The translations under genes were made by a program, and so were the position numbers. A stretch of DNA of 64,000 bases from Candidatus Tectomicrobia bacterium (lineage in GTDB: Bacteria; UBA8248), in NCBI GenBank assembly GCA_016192135.1, contig JACPUR010000024.1:42482-106481 (forward strand), in the 5' to 3' direction. The stretch's first letter is position 1. Each line of letters begins with the position of its first letter. The notes under the pieces are model-generated. The model was not told where the DNA came from, did no database searches, and saw only the letters and a program-made list of their open reading frames with translations. This document shows, one piece after another, positions 42,823 through 51,536 of this stretch.

Positions 42823-43760
42823 GCCGCACCGCCTACTACTGGGACGAGGCCTCGCTCCGGCACGACACCGGCGACTTCATCGAGGGCATCCCGCGCGCGG
42901 AGGTCCTCCGCCCGGAGGCCCTCGCGGGGCGGGTCCCGGGGCTGGACCGCCGTCCAGCGCGCCCCCACGGGGCAGAGGAGTGGGTGCTCCGGGTGCACGA
43001 GCGCCGCCACCTGGAGCGCGTCCGTCAGGCCTGCGCCCAGGGCCCGGGTCTCGTGGACAACCCGGACACCCCCGTCGGCGGCCCCGGGAGCTTCGCCGCC
43101 GCCCTCGCCGCCGTTGACGCCGCCCTGAGCGCCGCCGATGCAGTGGCGGCCGGGGAGGCGGACAACGCCTTCTGCGCCGTCCGGCCGCCCGGCCATCATG
43201 CCCTGCCGGACTACTCGATGGGCTTCTGCCTCTTCGCCACCATCTCCATCGCGGCGCGCTACCTCCAGGAGCGGCACGGCCTGCGCCGCCTCGCCATCGT
43301 GGACTGGGACGTCCACCACGGGAACGGCACCCAGGCCGTCTTCTGGCGCGATCCGGACGTCTTCTTCGCCTCCCTCCATCAATATCCCTTCTATCCCGGC
43401 ACCGGGGCGGCCCATGAGCGGGGGGAGGGCCCGGGGGAGGGGACCATCCTGAACATTCCCCTTCCGGCGGGGACGCCGGAGGAGGTTTTTCTCGCCCGGT
43501 TCGAGGCGGAGGTCCTCCCCGCCGTGGAGAACCACGCCCCGGAGGCCATCCTGATCTCGGCCGGCTTCGACGCCCACCGCTCGGACCCCCTAGGGGGCCT
43601 CCGCATGACCGAGGCCGGCTTCGCCCGGATGACCCGGCAGATCAAGGCGCTCGCCGCGAGGCGCTGTGCCGGGCGCCTCGTGAGCCTCCTGGAGGGTGGC
43701 TACAACCTCGGCGCCCTCCAGGCCTCCGCGGCGGCCCACCTGCAAGCGCTGGCCGAATAA
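42819..43760 (+). CDS. Histone-deacetylase-family (acetoin utilization-like) amidohydrolase
   Basis: A 313-aa zinc amidohydrolase. The catalytic pair is H126-H127 (RPPGHHAL). Zinc ligands are Asp164 and His166 (DWDVHHGNG) and a later Asp in SAGFDAHRSDPLGG. It removes acetyl from acyl-lysine, acetylpolyamines or small acylated amides. It overlaps the DppB stop, so it may process an imported acetylated amine or peptide. A sharp fall to AT-rich sequence follows its stop. Confidence 0.92.
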   Translation: MSRTAYYWDEASLRHDTGDFIEGIPRAEVLRPEALAGRVPGLDRRPARPHGAEEWVLRVHERRHLERVRQACAQGPGLVDNPDTPVGGPGSFAAALAAVDAALSAADAVAAGEADNAFCAVRPPGHHALPDYSMGFCLFATISIAARYLQERHGLRRLAIVDWDVHHGNGTQAVFWRDPDVFFASLHQYPFYPGTGAAHERGEGPGEGTILNIPLPAGTPEEVFLARFEAEVLPAVENHAPEAILISAGFDAHRSDPLGGLRMTEAGFARMTRQIKALAARRCAGRLVSLLEGGYNLGALQASAAAHLQALAE

Positions 43761-43831
43761 CCTTTAGTTACTTCTCCTTTTTCTATGTTTTACATTTGAA
43801 TTTATTGCTGTTCCATATTCATCTCAAAATT

Positions 43832-43849
43832 TAGTTGACTGACTAACTA
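43832..43849. promoter_or_regulatory. Probable TetR operator upstream of the regulator
   Basis: An 18-bp imperfect palindrome, TAGTTGACTGACTAACTA, sits 33 bases before the TetR start, within an AT-rich 120-base gap. TetR repressors usually bind symmetrical sites of this size in their own promoters. Part of the palindrome could overlap a TTGACT -35 element, consistent with autorepression. Confidence 0.5.
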
Positions 43850-43882
43850 AGAGGTATATATTGAGTGTCAGGAGGAAGAGGC

Positions 43883-44506
43883 ATGACAACTGGCACAGCG
43901 GTGGCGGAGAAACGGGGCACGCGGGAGAAGGTCATCCTGGCGGCGGCGGATCTCATCTACCGGCAGGGTTTCACCGGCACCTCGCTAGACATGGTGGCCG
44001 TGAAAGCGGGGGTGAACCGCGGGAGCCTGTACTATTTCTTCCGCTCCAAGAAGAACCTCGGCTCGGCCGTCATCGGGCACTATGAGCGCCTCCTTCACGA
44101 GAATTTCCTGGAGCCCGCCCTGGGGGGGGAGGGCACCGGGCGGGAGAAGCTGGCCCGGCTGGCCGATCTCTACTCTCATCTGCCCCTCTCGGACCGCCCC
44201 TGCTGCGGCTGCCCCATCGGGAACCTCTCGCTCGAACTGAGCGGCCTGGACGAGGAGCTGCGGCTGCACCTGAAGGAGGTTTGGACGGGGGTGTTCGCCC
44301 GGGTGGCCGAGGCCGTCCGCCAAGCCCAGGAAGAGGGGGAGCTGGATCCGGGCGCGGACGCGATCGGCCTGGCCCGCGCCTTCTTCGCGCAGATCCAGGG
44401 GGCGCACCTTTTCGCCCGCACATCATTGGACGAGGACGCCTTGCGGGGGGACTGCCGCCAGGCGCTGGACGCGCTGCCGTGGACGGGGGCGAGGAAGCGG
44501 TCATGA
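43883..44506 (+). CDS. TetR-family transcriptional regulator
   Basis: A 207-aa repressor. The helix-turn-helix is at about 34-53 (TSLDMVAVKAGVNRGSLYYF), followed by FRSKKNLG. The C-terminal ligand-binding domain carries CGCPIGNLSLEL, a conserved Cys-containing segment of one TetR subgroup. ATG 43883 has AGGAGGA 7 bases upstream. It overlaps the methyltransferase gene by ATGA, so the two form an operon and the palindrome at 43832 is probably its operator. The inducer is unknown. The copA locus lies further downstream in the same direction. Confidence 0.88.
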   Translation: MTTGTAVAEKRGTREKVILAAADLIYRQGFTGTSLDMVAVKAGVNRGSLYYFFRSKKNLGSAVIGHYERLLHENFLEPALGGEGTGREKLARLADLYSHLPLSDRPCCGCPIGNLSLELSGLDEELRLHLKEVWTGVFARVAEAVRQAQEEGELDPGADAIGLARAFFAQIQGAHLFARTSLDEDALRGDCRQALDALPWTGARKRS

Positions 44507-45159
44507 CGCAAGAAATTCCCGCGTACGGCCTGTGGTTCCTCGTCCTGGTCAACTCAGCCATCTTCATCCTCTTCGCGCTGAGCTTCGTGCGCCCCAGATC
44601 GGCCCGCGATTGGCGTTCCTTCGGCGCCTTCTCCGGCTTCCTGCTGGCGCTCTTCACCGAGATGTACGGCTTTCCGCTCACGGTTTATTTGCTTTCCGGC
44701 TGGCTCGGCACGCGCTACCCGGAGGTGGATCTCCTCTCCCACAACGCGGGGCACCTCTGGTCCACCCTGCTGGGCGAGGAGGGAGATCCGCATTTCAGCC
44801 CCTTGCATCTCCTGAGCGGCCTGCTGATCGGGGGCGGGTTCATCCTCATCGGCTCGGCCTGGAAGGTGCTGCACGAGGCCCAGAGGACCCGGCGGCTGGC
44901 GGCGGCCGGTCTCTACTCCCGTGTCCGCCATCCGCAGTATCTGGGCTTCATCCTCATCATGCTGGGCTTCTTGCTCCAATGGCCCACGCTGCCGACGGTT
45001 CTGATGTTCCCCCTCTTGGCCTTCATGTACGTTCGGCTGGCCCGGCGCGAGGAAATGGAGGCGCTGGAGGAATTCGGCGACGAATACGCCCGCTATGCGA
45101 AGGAAGTTCCTCCATTCATGCCTCATTTCCCGCTAAGACCGCGCGGGGAGGCCCTGTGA
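44503..45159 (+). CDS. Isoprenylcysteine carboxyl methyltransferase (ICMT)-like membrane protein
   Basis: A 218-aa membrane protein with five or six hydrophobic segments. SRVRHPQYLGFILIMLGF (R-H-P-Q-Y at 142-146) and the C-terminal E-x-x-L-x-x-x-F-G-x-x-Y (EALEEFGDEYARYAK) are the ICMT/PEMT fold signature that binds SAM at the membrane face. The substrate is presumably a small thiol or lipid headgroup, not prenylated protein. It is translationally coupled to the TetR gene and ends 40 bases before copA. Confidence 0.88.
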   Translation: MTQEIPAYGLWFLVLVNSAIFILFALSFVRPRSARDWRSFGAFSGFLLALFTEMYGFPLTVYLLSGWLGTRYPEVDLLSHNAGHLWSTLLGEEGDPHFSPLHLLSGLLIGGGFILIGSAWKVLHEAQRTRRLAAAGLYSRVRHPQYLGFILIMLGFLLQWPTLPTVLMFPLLAFMYVRLARREEMEALEEFGDEYARYAKEVPPFMPHFPLRPRGEAL

Positions 45160-45199
45160 ATATTCCACGCGATTCGCGTGAGGGAAGGAGAACATCCAA

Positions 45200-47605
45200 A
45201 TGGTGACAGTGAAGAAAATGGCAACCCTTCAGACGCTGGACCTCCCCGTCGAGGGCATGACCTGCGCCTCGTGCGCGGCCCGCATCGAGAAGGCGCTCAA
45301 CGGCTTCGAGGGCGTCGAGCGGGCCTCCGTGAACCTCGCCACCGGGCGGGCCCGGGTGGACTATGACACCGGGAAACTCAGCCCCGCCCGCATCGCCGGC
45401 CGCATCGAGGAGACGGGCTACGGCGTCCCCGAGGCCCGGGTGGAGCTCGCCATCGGGGGAATGACCTGCGCCTCGTGCGCGGCCCGGATCGAGAAGGCCC
45501 TGAACGGGATGGAGGGCGTGACCTCGGCCTCGGTGAACCTGGCGAGCGAGCGGGCCCAGGTGCGCTACAAGCCGGGCTCCGCCTCGGTCGAGGACCTCAT
45601 CCGCCGGGTGGAGGAGACGGGCTACACCGCCCGCGAGGCCGCCGGCCAGGACGAGGACGCGGAGGAGGCCGGGCGGGCCCGCAAGGCCCGCAAGGACCTC
45701 TGGATACTTGGGGGCGCGATCGCTTTCTCCCTGCCCCTCCTGTTCCAGATGGTGGGCATGTTCACGGGAGGATTGCACGGGGAGATGCCCCGGTGGTGGC
45801 AGTTCGCCCTCGCCACCCCCGTCCAGTTCATCGCGGGCTGGCGCTTCTACCGGGGCGCCTGGCACGTTCTCAAGAACGGCGGCGCCAACATGGACGTGCT
45901 GGTGGCCCTGGGCACGAGCGCCGCCTACTTTCACAGCGCCGCCGTGACGGCGCTGGGGCTCCACGGCCAGCACGTGTATTTCGAGGCCGCGGCCGTCATC
46001 GTCACCCTGATCCTCCTCGGGAAGGTGCTGGAGGCCGGCGCCATGATCCGCACCTCCGCGGCCATCCGGAAGCTCATGGGCCTCCAGGCCCGGACCGCCC
46101 GGGTCATCCGCGGCGGCGAGGAGCGCGAGGTCCCGGTCGAGCAGGTGCAGGTGGGGGACATCGTGCTGGCCCGGCCCGGCGAGAAGTTCGCCGTGGACGG
46201 GGAGATCATCGACGGCCGCACGGCGGTGGACGAATCCATGCTCACCGGGGAGAGCCTGCCCGTCGAGAAGGGCCCGGGCGATCCCGTCATCGGGGCCACC
46301 CTCAACAAGAACGGAGCGGTGCGCTACCGCGCCTCGAAGGTGGGCAAGGACACCGCCCTGGCCCAGATCATCCGCCTCGTGCGGGAGGCCCAGGGCTCCA
46401 AGGCCCCCATCCAGCGCCTCGCGGACAAGATCTCGGGCGTCTTCGTCCCCATCGTGCTGATGGTCGCGGCGGCGACGTTCGCCCTCACGTACTACTTCGC
46501 GGGCTTCACCCCCGCCCTGGTGAGCGCGGTGGCGGTGCTGGTCATCGCCTGCCCGTGCGCCCTGGGCCTCGCGACGCCCACCGCCATCATGGTGGGGACG
46601 GGGAAGGGGGCCGAGACGGGCATCCTCATCAAGAACGGCGAGGCCCTGGAGACCGCCCACAAGCTTCAGGCCATCATCCTGGACAAGACGGGCACCCTGA
46701 CCCGCGGCAAGCCCGAGGTGACGGACATCGTCCCCTTCGACGGCATCGGAGAGAAGGACCTCCTCGCCCTCGCGGCGAGCGCCGAGCAGGGCTCGGAGCA
46801 TCCGCTCGGGGAGGCCATCCTCGCGCGCGGGAAGGCGGAGGGGGTGCAGCTCCTCCCGGCCTCGGACTTCACCGCCGTGCCCGGCCACGGGCTGGAAGCG
46901 AGGGTCGGGGGACGGATGGTGCGCCTGGGGAACCTCAAGCTCATGGCGCGGCACGGCTTCTCCCTGGACGGGCACATGAGCGCCGCGGAGAGGCTGGAGG
47001 GCGAGGGGAAGACGGTCATGTTCCTCGCCGACGAGAGGCGCGTCCTCGGGGCGGTGGCGGTGGCCGACACCTTGAAGGAGAGCTCCCCGGCCGCCGTGCG
47101 GGCGCTCGAGGAGATGGGGATTGAGGTCTGGATGCTGACCGGGGACAACCGCCGCACGGCCGAGGCCATCGCGGCCCAGGCGGGCATCACCCGGGTGATG
47201 GCCGAGGTGCTCCCCGAGGAGAAGGCGGCCAAGGTCCAGGAGCTCAAGCGGGGCGGCAAGGTCACGGGCATGGTGGGGGACGGCATCAACGACGCCCCCG
47301 CCCTCGCCGCGGCCGACGTGGGCTTCGCCATCGGCACGGGCACCGACGTGGCCATGGAGGCCTCGGACGTGACCCTGATGCGCGGGGACCTGATGGGGGT
47401 GGCGGACGCCGTCCGCCTCTCCCGGGCCACCCTGCGGAAGATCCGCCAGAACCTCTTCTGGGCCTTCGTCTACAACGTGCTGGGCATCCCGCTGGCGGCG
47501 CTGGGCTTCCTCAGCCCGGTCATCGCCGGGGCGGCGATGGCCCTGAGCTCGGTCTCGGTGGTTTCGAACGCGCTCCTGCTCCGGCGCTGGCGGCCGGAGA
47601 GGTAG
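45200..47605 (+). CDS. copA: Copper-exporting P1B-type ATPase
   Basis: An 801-aa pump that extrudes Cu(I) from the cytoplasm. Two N-terminal HMA domains have CASC motifs (Cys22/Cys25 and Cys90/Cys93). The transmembrane CPC is at 451-453, the phosphorylated aspartate in DKTGT is Asp495, and GDGIND and TGES (ATPase hinge and actuator) are present. Length is typical. The ATG is preceded by GGAAGGAG. It leads a short Cu-associated gene group that ends in copZ at 49508. Confidence 0.95.
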   Translation: MVTVKKMATLQTLDLPVEGMTCASCAARIEKALNGFEGVERASVNLATGRARVDYDTGKLSPARIAGRIEETGYGVPEARVELAIGGMTCASCAARIEKALNGMEGVTSASVNLASERAQVRYKPGSASVEDLIRRVEETGYTAREAAGQDEDAEEAGRARKARKDLWILGGAIAFSLPLLFQMVGMFTGGLHGEMPRWWQFALATPVQFIAGWRFYRGAWHVLKNGGANMDVLVALGTSAAYFHSAAVTALGLHGQHVYFEAAAVIVTLILLGKVLEAGAMIRTSAAIRKLMGLQARTARVIRGGEEREVPVEQVQVGDIVLARPGEKFAVDGEIIDGRTAVDESMLTGESLPVEKGPGDPVIGATLNKNGAVRYRASKVGKDTALAQIIRLVREAQGSKAPIQRLADKISGVFVPIVLMVAAATFALTYYFAGFTPALVSAVAVLVIACPCALGLATPTAIMVGTGKGAETGILIKNGEALETAHKLQAIILDKTGTLTRGKPEVTDIVPFDGIGEKDLLALAASAEQGSEHPLGEAILARGKAEGVQLLPASDFTAVPGHGLEARVGGRMVRLGNLKLMARHGFSLDGHMSAAERLEGEGKTVMFLADERRVLGAVAVADTLKESSPAAVRALEEMGIEVWMLTGDNRRTAEAIAAQAGITRVMAEVLPEEKAAKVQELKRGGKVTGMVGDGINDAPALAAADVGFAIGTGTDVAMEASDVTLMRGDLMGVADAVRLSRATLRKIRQNLFWAFVYNVLGIPLAALGFLSPVIAGAAMALSSVSVVSNALLLRRWRPER

Positions 47606-47634
47606 GGGGGAAATTACCGAGGGGCGGAATGTCT

Positions 47635-47662
47635 GTAGGGGCGTATGGCAATACGCCCCCAC
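47635..47662. repeat. 28-bp palindromic repeat (core TATGGCAATA)
   Basis: Arms GTAGGGGCG and CGCCCCCAC flank a 10-base core, in the copA downstream gap. It belongs to a dispersed 28-bp family (see the copies at 49450, 51537, 53263 and 59844). The arms are not perfect here. Confidence 0.65.
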
Positions 47663-47702
47663 TGGCGGCGGGACAGGAAGCTCCTGTGGGAGGGGTCGCG
47701 GG

Positions 47703-48143
47703 ATGGCCGGCGGAGGACTCACGCGGAGAAGGGTGCTGGATTTCCTCCTGGGGGGCGGGGCCGTCGCCATGTTGGGGAGCATGCTGTACCCGGTCTTCCG
47801 GTATCTGCTCCCCGCCAGGCCCGCCGCCGTCGAGACGGGCAACGTCCGCGCGGCCGGCGCGGCGGAGCTGAAGCCCAACGCCGCCAAGATCTTCCGCTTC
47901 GGGGGCGAGCCCGCGATCCTGGTCCGGACGCCCCAGGGGGAATACCGGGCGTTCAGCGCCATCTGCACCCACCTGTCCTGCACGGTGCAGTACCGGGCGG
48001 ACCTGGAGCACATCTGGTGCGCCTGCCACAACGGGCACTTCGACCTCTTCGGCCGGAACATCGGGGGCCCGCCGCCCCGCCCCCTGGAGGCCTATTCGGC
48101 GGCGGTCCGGGGCGAGGAAGTCCTGGTTTCGAGAAAGGCGTGA
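47703..48143 (+). CDS. Rieske-type 2Fe-2S protein of the copper locus
   Basis: A 146-aa protein with Tat-like RRR-V-L-D (8-13) and hydrophobic helix (about 14-38). The ligands are Cys88, His90, Cys93 (CTHLSC) and Cys106, Cys108, His109 (CACHNG). The RxxH/P spacing is like QcrA-type, with CACHNGHFD in place of CPCHGSxF. It is smaller than the Rieske protein at 19803 and has no cytochrome b partner. It may deliver electrons to a copper or other redox protein in the same operon; unproven. Confidence 0.88.
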   Translation: MAGGGLTRRRVLDFLLGGGAVAMLGSMLYPVFRYLLPARPAAVETGNVRAAGAAELKPNAAKIFRFGGEPAILVRTPQGEYRAFSAICTHLSCTVQYRADLEHIWCACHNGHFDLFGRNIGGPPPRPLEAYSAAVRGEEVLVSRKA

Positions 48144-48182
48144 AGCCGGGCGGGGGCCGTCCCGCCTGACGAGGAGGATTCG

Positions 48183-48368
48183 ATGGACTGGCTGTGGTTC
48201 CTGGCGTTCGCGGGGCTGATGATCGTGATGCACCGGTTCGGGATGGGCTGCTGCGGCGGCCACGCCCACGGAGGCGGTAAGGGCCATGACGCGCACTGCG
48301 GGGCGCCGAAGCCGGACGGCGAGGACAAGAAGCCGGCCGCTCAGGCGGTCCCGGAGGAAAAGGCATGA
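48183..48368 (+). CDS. 61-aa membrane-linked Cys/His-rich protein
   Basis: A short protein: helix DWLWFLAFAGLMIVMHRFG, then GCCGGHAHGGGKGHDAHCG and an acidic tail. The repeated Cys/His suggests metal binding. GAGGAGG lies before the ATG. The stop overlaps the next start by 4 bases (ATGA). Function unknown, but position in the copA-copZ group makes a copper-handling role plausible. Confidence 0.75.
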   Translation: MDWLWFLAFAGLMIVMHRFGMGCCGGHAHGGGKGHDAHCGAPKPDGEDKKPAAQAVPEEKA

Positions 48369-48922
48369 ACCGCAGCAGGGGGATTTGGATGCCGGCCGCG
48401 TCCGGGGCGATTGCCGCCGGGGCGCTCCTGGGGCTCTTCATCGGGGCCCTCACCCTGGCGAACAAGCTCGAGTACGCGATCGAGGAGTTCGAGCGGCTGA
48501 AGTGGTGGTTGGTGGCGCTGGCGGCGGGCTTCGGGACGCAGGTGGCGCTTTACGCGCACATCAAGCTCGCCGCGCGCGCCCAGGCCAAGGGGGGAGCGGA
48601 GGTGGCGGCCTCGGGCGGCATCTCGGCGGGGGCCATGCTCGCCTGCTGCTCCCATTACGTGACGAGCATCCTGCCCATCGTGGGCGTCTCGGCCCTCTCG
48701 ATGTTCCTGACGAAGTACCAGACCTCCTTCCTGGTGCTGGGCATCTTCTCGAACCTCGTGGGGATCACCTACATGCTCTACTTCATGCAGCGCCACGGCC
48801 TGCTGCCCCGGTCGATGGGATCGGGCGCGCTCGCGCGGTGCGACATGAAGACGGTGCGGAACGCGGCGCTGGCCGCGGGGGCGGCCGCGGTGGCCGCCTC
48901 CTTCTTCTTCCCCGGAAACTGA
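48365..48922 (+). CDS. Uncharacterised membrane protein with ACCSHY motif
   Basis: A 185-aa protein with about four hydrophobic segments. The second half contains MLACCSHYVTSILPIVGVS, in which the paired Cys and His may bind a metal within the membrane. It is translationally coupled to the Cys/His-rich 61-aa gene (ATGA overlap). I cannot name the family. The coupling and position in the copper locus suggest a metal importer, exporter or assembly factor. Confidence 0.75.
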   Translation: MNRSRGIWMPAASGAIAAGALLGLFIGALTLANKLEYAIEEFERLKWWLVALAAGFGTQVALYAHIKLAARAQAKGGAEVAASGGISAGAMLACCSHYVTSILPIVGVSALSMFLTKYQTSFLVLGIFSNLVGITYMLYFMQRHGLLPRSMGSGALARCDMKTVRNAALAAGAAAVAASFFFPGN

Positions 48923-48973
48923 GTGCCTCCGGGGAAATCGCCATCATATCGATCTTATTCTGGAGGCGGAGCG

Positions 48974-49417
48974 ATGCGGCGGAGATGGATCGGGGTCATC
49001 ATGGCGGGGCTTATCGCCGCGGGGGGCGGCGCCTGGGCGGCCTCCAAGAAGGATCTGACGCGGAGGGACTCCCGCGCGGCGGTGACCGTGAGCGTCACCT
49101 ACCTGAACCCGCTGGAGAAGGGTGCGAAGGACACCCTCGACTTCGCGGTGGAGATGAACACCCATTCGGTGGACCTCGACCCCTTGAAGGTGGAGGAGCT
49201 CGCCGTCCTGCGCGCCGGGAAGGCGGAGGTGAAGCCCCTGGGCTGGTCCAAGCCCGAGGGCGGCGGCCACCACCGCTCGGGCGTCCTGCGCTTCCCAGCC
49301 AAGGACGCCTCGGGCAAGCCGCTGCTGCCGGAGAGGAAAGGCAAGATCGAGCTTCGCATCAAGGGCGTCGGCTCTCCCGGCGAGCGCGTGTTCGCGTGGG
49401 AGCTGCCGGTGAAATGA
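48974..49417 (+). CDS. Secreted uncharacterised protein of the copper locus
   Basis: A 147-aa protein with a signal (MRRRWIGVIMAGLIAAGGGAWA, probable cleavage after residue 22). The mature part begins SKKDLTRRD. It has strand-rich VTVSVTYLNPL, an HSVDLDPL segment and GHHRSGVL, but no Cys or obvious metal motif besides His. Start has TGGAGGCGGAG upstream. Function unknown; its operon position suggests periplasmic metal or redox handling. Confidence 0.7.
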   Translation: MRRRWIGVIMAGLIAAGGGAWAASKKDLTRRDSRAAVTVSVTYLNPLEKGAKDTLDFAVEMNTHSVDLDPLKVEELAVLRAGKAEVKPLGWSKPEGGGHHRSGVLRFPAKDASGKPLLPERKGKIELRIKGVGSPGERVFAWELPVK

Positions 49418-49449
49418 CGGGGGAATTTTTCCCCCTGACGCAGATTTCC

Positions 49450-49477
49450 GCTGGGGCGTTCGATTGAACGTCCCCAC
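49450..49477. repeat. 28-bp palindromic repeat (core TTCGATTGAA)
   Basis: Arms GCTGGGGCG and CGTCCCCAC flank the core. Divergent member of the 28-bp family, in the gap before copZ. Confidence 0.6.
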
Positions 49478-49507
49478 AGACAATCATCTCGATGGAGGAT
49501 AGATCAC

Positions 49508-49714
49508 ATGGCAAGCGCGAAGATCATCGTGAAGGGCATGACGTGCGGGGGCTGCCAGGCGGCCGTGCAGCGGGCGCTGGGCTCGGTGGCGGGGGTCTCG
49601 AAGGCCCAGGTGGACCTCGCCGGCGGGGTGGCCACGGTGGAGTACGACGAGGGCAAGGCCGGCCTCCCCGAGCTCAAGAAGGCGGTCGAGCGGGCCGGGT
49701 TCCAGGCGGCCTGA
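49508..49714 (+). CDS. copZ: Heavy-metal-associated domain copper chaperone
   Basis: A 68-aa HMA protein with KGMTCGGCQAAVQRAL; the two Cys are at residues 13 and 16. It binds Cu(I) and hands it to CopA. ATG 49508 is preceded by GATGGAGGATAG. It follows the 28-bp palindrome and ends before a strong terminator, so it may be a separate short unit within the copper locus. Confidence 0.9.
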   Translation: MASAKIIVKGMTCGGCQAAVQRALGSVAGVSKAQVDLAGGVATVEYDEGKAGLPELKKAVERAGFQAA

Positions 49715-49732
49715 GCCAGGACGGAGAGAACA

Positions 49733-49821
49733 GCGGGTTCCCCGCCCCGCCTCAAAGCCCCCCTTTGCCAGGCAACGGCCCGGCGCCGCCGGGCCGCAGG
49801 GGGCGGGGAATCCGCTTTTTT
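49733..49821 (+). terminator. Long-stem terminator after copZ
   Basis: GCGGGTTCCCCGCCCC (49733-49748) pairs with GGGGCGGGGAATCCGC (49800-49815; two mismatched positions), enclosing a second GC-rich hairpin, and is followed by TTTTTT (49816-49821). Confidence 0.75.
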
Positions 49822-49862
49822 CGTCTATCCGAAGGCTTTCCCGTACGCCCGAAGGAGGCGAG

Positions 49863-50225
49863 ATGCCCCGCCTGATCGATGCCCCCGCCGTCGTCGAGGC
49901 GGCCGGGACCAAGCCCAAGCGCATCGAGGAGTACGCGGGTCGGGTGCGCACCGGCCACGAGCGGGTGAGCGTGGCCCGCATGGTCTCTCCCCAGGGGTGG
50001 GAGGAGCCCGGCCAGCGGCCCGAGTTTGAGGAGATCACCGTCGTCCTCAGGGGGATGCTCCGGGTCGAACACGCGGGCGGGGTCATGGATGTGAAGGCGG
50101 GGCAGGCCGTGGTCTGCTCGCCGGGGGAGTGGGTGCGCTACTCGACGCCGGAGCCGGGGGGCGCGGAATATGTCGCCGTGTGCCTGCCCGCGTTTTCGGC
50201 GGAGACGGTGCACAGGGACGGGTGA
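49863..50225 (+). CDS. Cupin-domain protein
   Basis: A 120-aa single-domain cupin. The fold is seen in EEITVVLRGMLRVEHAGGVMDVKAGQAVVCSPGEWVRYSTP: a beta-barrel with the second-motif G(x)5P(x)4 region. The typical metal-binding His-x-His of motif 1 is absent (it reads E-F-E-E-I), so metal binding is doubtful. Substrate unknown. GAAGGAGGCGAG precedes the ATG. Confidence 0.8.
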   Translation: MPRLIDAPAVVEAAGTKPKRIEEYAGRVRTGHERVSVARMVSPQGWEEPGQRPEFEEITVVLRGMLRVEHAGGVMDVKAGQAVVCSPGEWVRYSTPEPGGAEYVAVCLPAFSAETVHRDG

Positions 50226-50682
50226 ATGGGAAGATAGAAGCAGATTTCTCGCCCCTTCCGATTGCCGAGCGGCCGTTCAAAGGCGCTGCCCGAAAAAATC
50301 CTGACCTCGATTTCGGACCTCGGACCGCTCACCCCAACCCACGTGAGGGATGCACTGACGCATGGGCGGGGTTGGTCATGAGCACCCCGAGCCATGCGAG
50401 CGAAATGCGAAAGCCTCGGGCTCGGCTGGCGGGCGGGATGGTCCCGGAGAGGGATTTCCATGGCCCGAAAACATGGCGCGAAAAGAGTTCCTGGAGAGCC
50501 CGGAACAAAGTGCTTGGGAGGAATGTTAGTTTACCCGGATGCCTACTAAATGCGATGGAGGGAGGAAGTGTCACCGCGTGTGCGTGGTGCGTCACTTCTT
50601 CCGTGTGACGCTGGGAAAGCTCTCCAGCGCGGGTTCGGCCGGCAAGTCACGCAACGGCAGGAATTAAAAAGGAGGGGGATGA
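50226..50682. other. 457-base gap without a convincing gene
   Basis: Six-frame reading gives only short, unconserved frames here. It contains a partial copy of a repeat (GAAGCAGATTTCT near 50238) also found at 51435, and a hairpin-like GGAAGTG...CACTTCTTCC around 50568-50602. Base usage drifts around the average. It separates the cupin from the lectin-like gene and may carry that gene's promoter. Confidence 0.5.
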
Positions 50683-51375
50683 ATGGTCAGGAGAACCCGT
50701 CTGATTCTGCTTGGTGCGGCAATTGCGTCATTCCTTTGGGGTGGCTCGGCACAGGCGCAGCAAAGCGCACCGCCTCGAACTCCACCGCAGTTCCCGAACA
50801 TGACCTTCTTCATCTCAAGCACGAGCGGCCCCGATGGCGCCAATTTCGGCGGCATCGAGGGCGCCGACAGGCATTGCCAGGCGCTGGCGGCAAAGGCGGG
50901 CGCGGGCAAGAAAACGTGGCGGGCCTATCTCAGCACGCAGGCGGCCGGCGGAAAGCCGGCGGTCAACGCGCGCGACCGCATCGGCAAGGGCCCGTGGGTG
51001 AACACGGAGGGAGTGCAGGTCGCCGCGAACGTCGACGAGCTGCATTCGAACAACAACAAAATCAATGTCGAGATCGGCCGCTCCGAGAACGGCCGGCGCA
51101 TCCCCGGGCGCCTGTTCGTCGTCAACCAGCACGACGTTCTGACGGGCTCGACGGTGGACGGGCGCGCCTTTCCGCCGGAGAAGGACCTGACCTGCGGCAA
51201 CTGGACGAAGAACGGGGAAGGAGCCGCCATGGTTGGCCATCACGACCGCATGGGCCTTCGCGATGACGCCCCGTCGAAGTCGTGGAACTCCTCGCATCCT
51301 TCGCGCGGTTGCGGCCTCGCGGCGCTTAAGAGTTCGGGCGGGGCGGGCCTGCTGTACTGCTTCGCCGCGAACTGA
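50683..51375 (+). CDS. Secreted lectin-like protein (often annotated 'lectin' in rhizobia)
   Basis: A 230-aa protein. The signal peptide (probable cleavage after residue 25, GSAQA) is followed by a Pro-rich linker and MTFFISS. Conserved segments include AGKKTWRAYLSTQ, VNARDRIGKGPWVN, HDVLTGS, CGNWTKNGEGAAMVGHHDR and SWNSSHPSRGCG, with GAGLLYCFAAN at the end; this pattern is a known extracellular family in Bradyrhizobium and planctomycetes, with a C-type-lectin-like fold. The gene has no operon partner. The ATG at 50683 follows an AGGAGGGGG ribosome site. It may have been acquired by transfer (inference). Confidence 0.8.
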   Translation: MVRRTRLILLGAAIASFLWGGSAQAQQSAPPRTPPQFPNMTFFISSTSGPDGANFGGIEGADRHCQALAAKAGAGKKTWRAYLSTQAAGGKPAVNARDRIGKGPWVNTEGVQVAANVDELHSNNNKINVEIGRSENGRRIPGRLFVVNQHDVLTGSTVDGRAFPPEKDLTCGNWTKNGEGAAMVGHHDRMGLRDDAPSKSWNSSHPSRGCGLAALKSSGGAGLLYCFAAN

Positions 51376-51434
51376 GGGCGGTACGCACGGACATGCGGGG
51401 CAGGCTGTGGTCCTCGCCCCGGGAGGATAAAGAA

Positions 51435-51525
51435 GAAGCAGATTCTTCGCGCCTCCGGCGCTCAGAATGACGGCATGGGCAAACGCATTCGGCCGTCATT
51501 CTGAGCGAAGCGAAGAATCCGCTTC
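51435..51525. repeat. Inverted repeat pair with GAATGACGGC/GCCGTCATTC arms
   Basis: Left arm about 51435-51474 (starts GAAGCAGATTCTTCGC, ends CTCAGAATGACGGC) and right arm about 51492-51525 (starts GCCGTCATTCTGAGCG, ends GAATCCGCTTC) are near complements, with 7 extra bases in the left. The sequence can form a long hairpin. This type of repeat is widespread in some lineages. A 28-bp palindrome follows. Confidence 0.7.
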
Positions 51526-51536
51526 TGGCTTAAAAC

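Noticed and set aside
45116..48061. Minus-strand frame of 981 codons
   Set aside because: Antisense to copA, the Rieske protein and the ICMT-like gene; repeated low-complexity Arg/Gly/Ala/His content and no domain.
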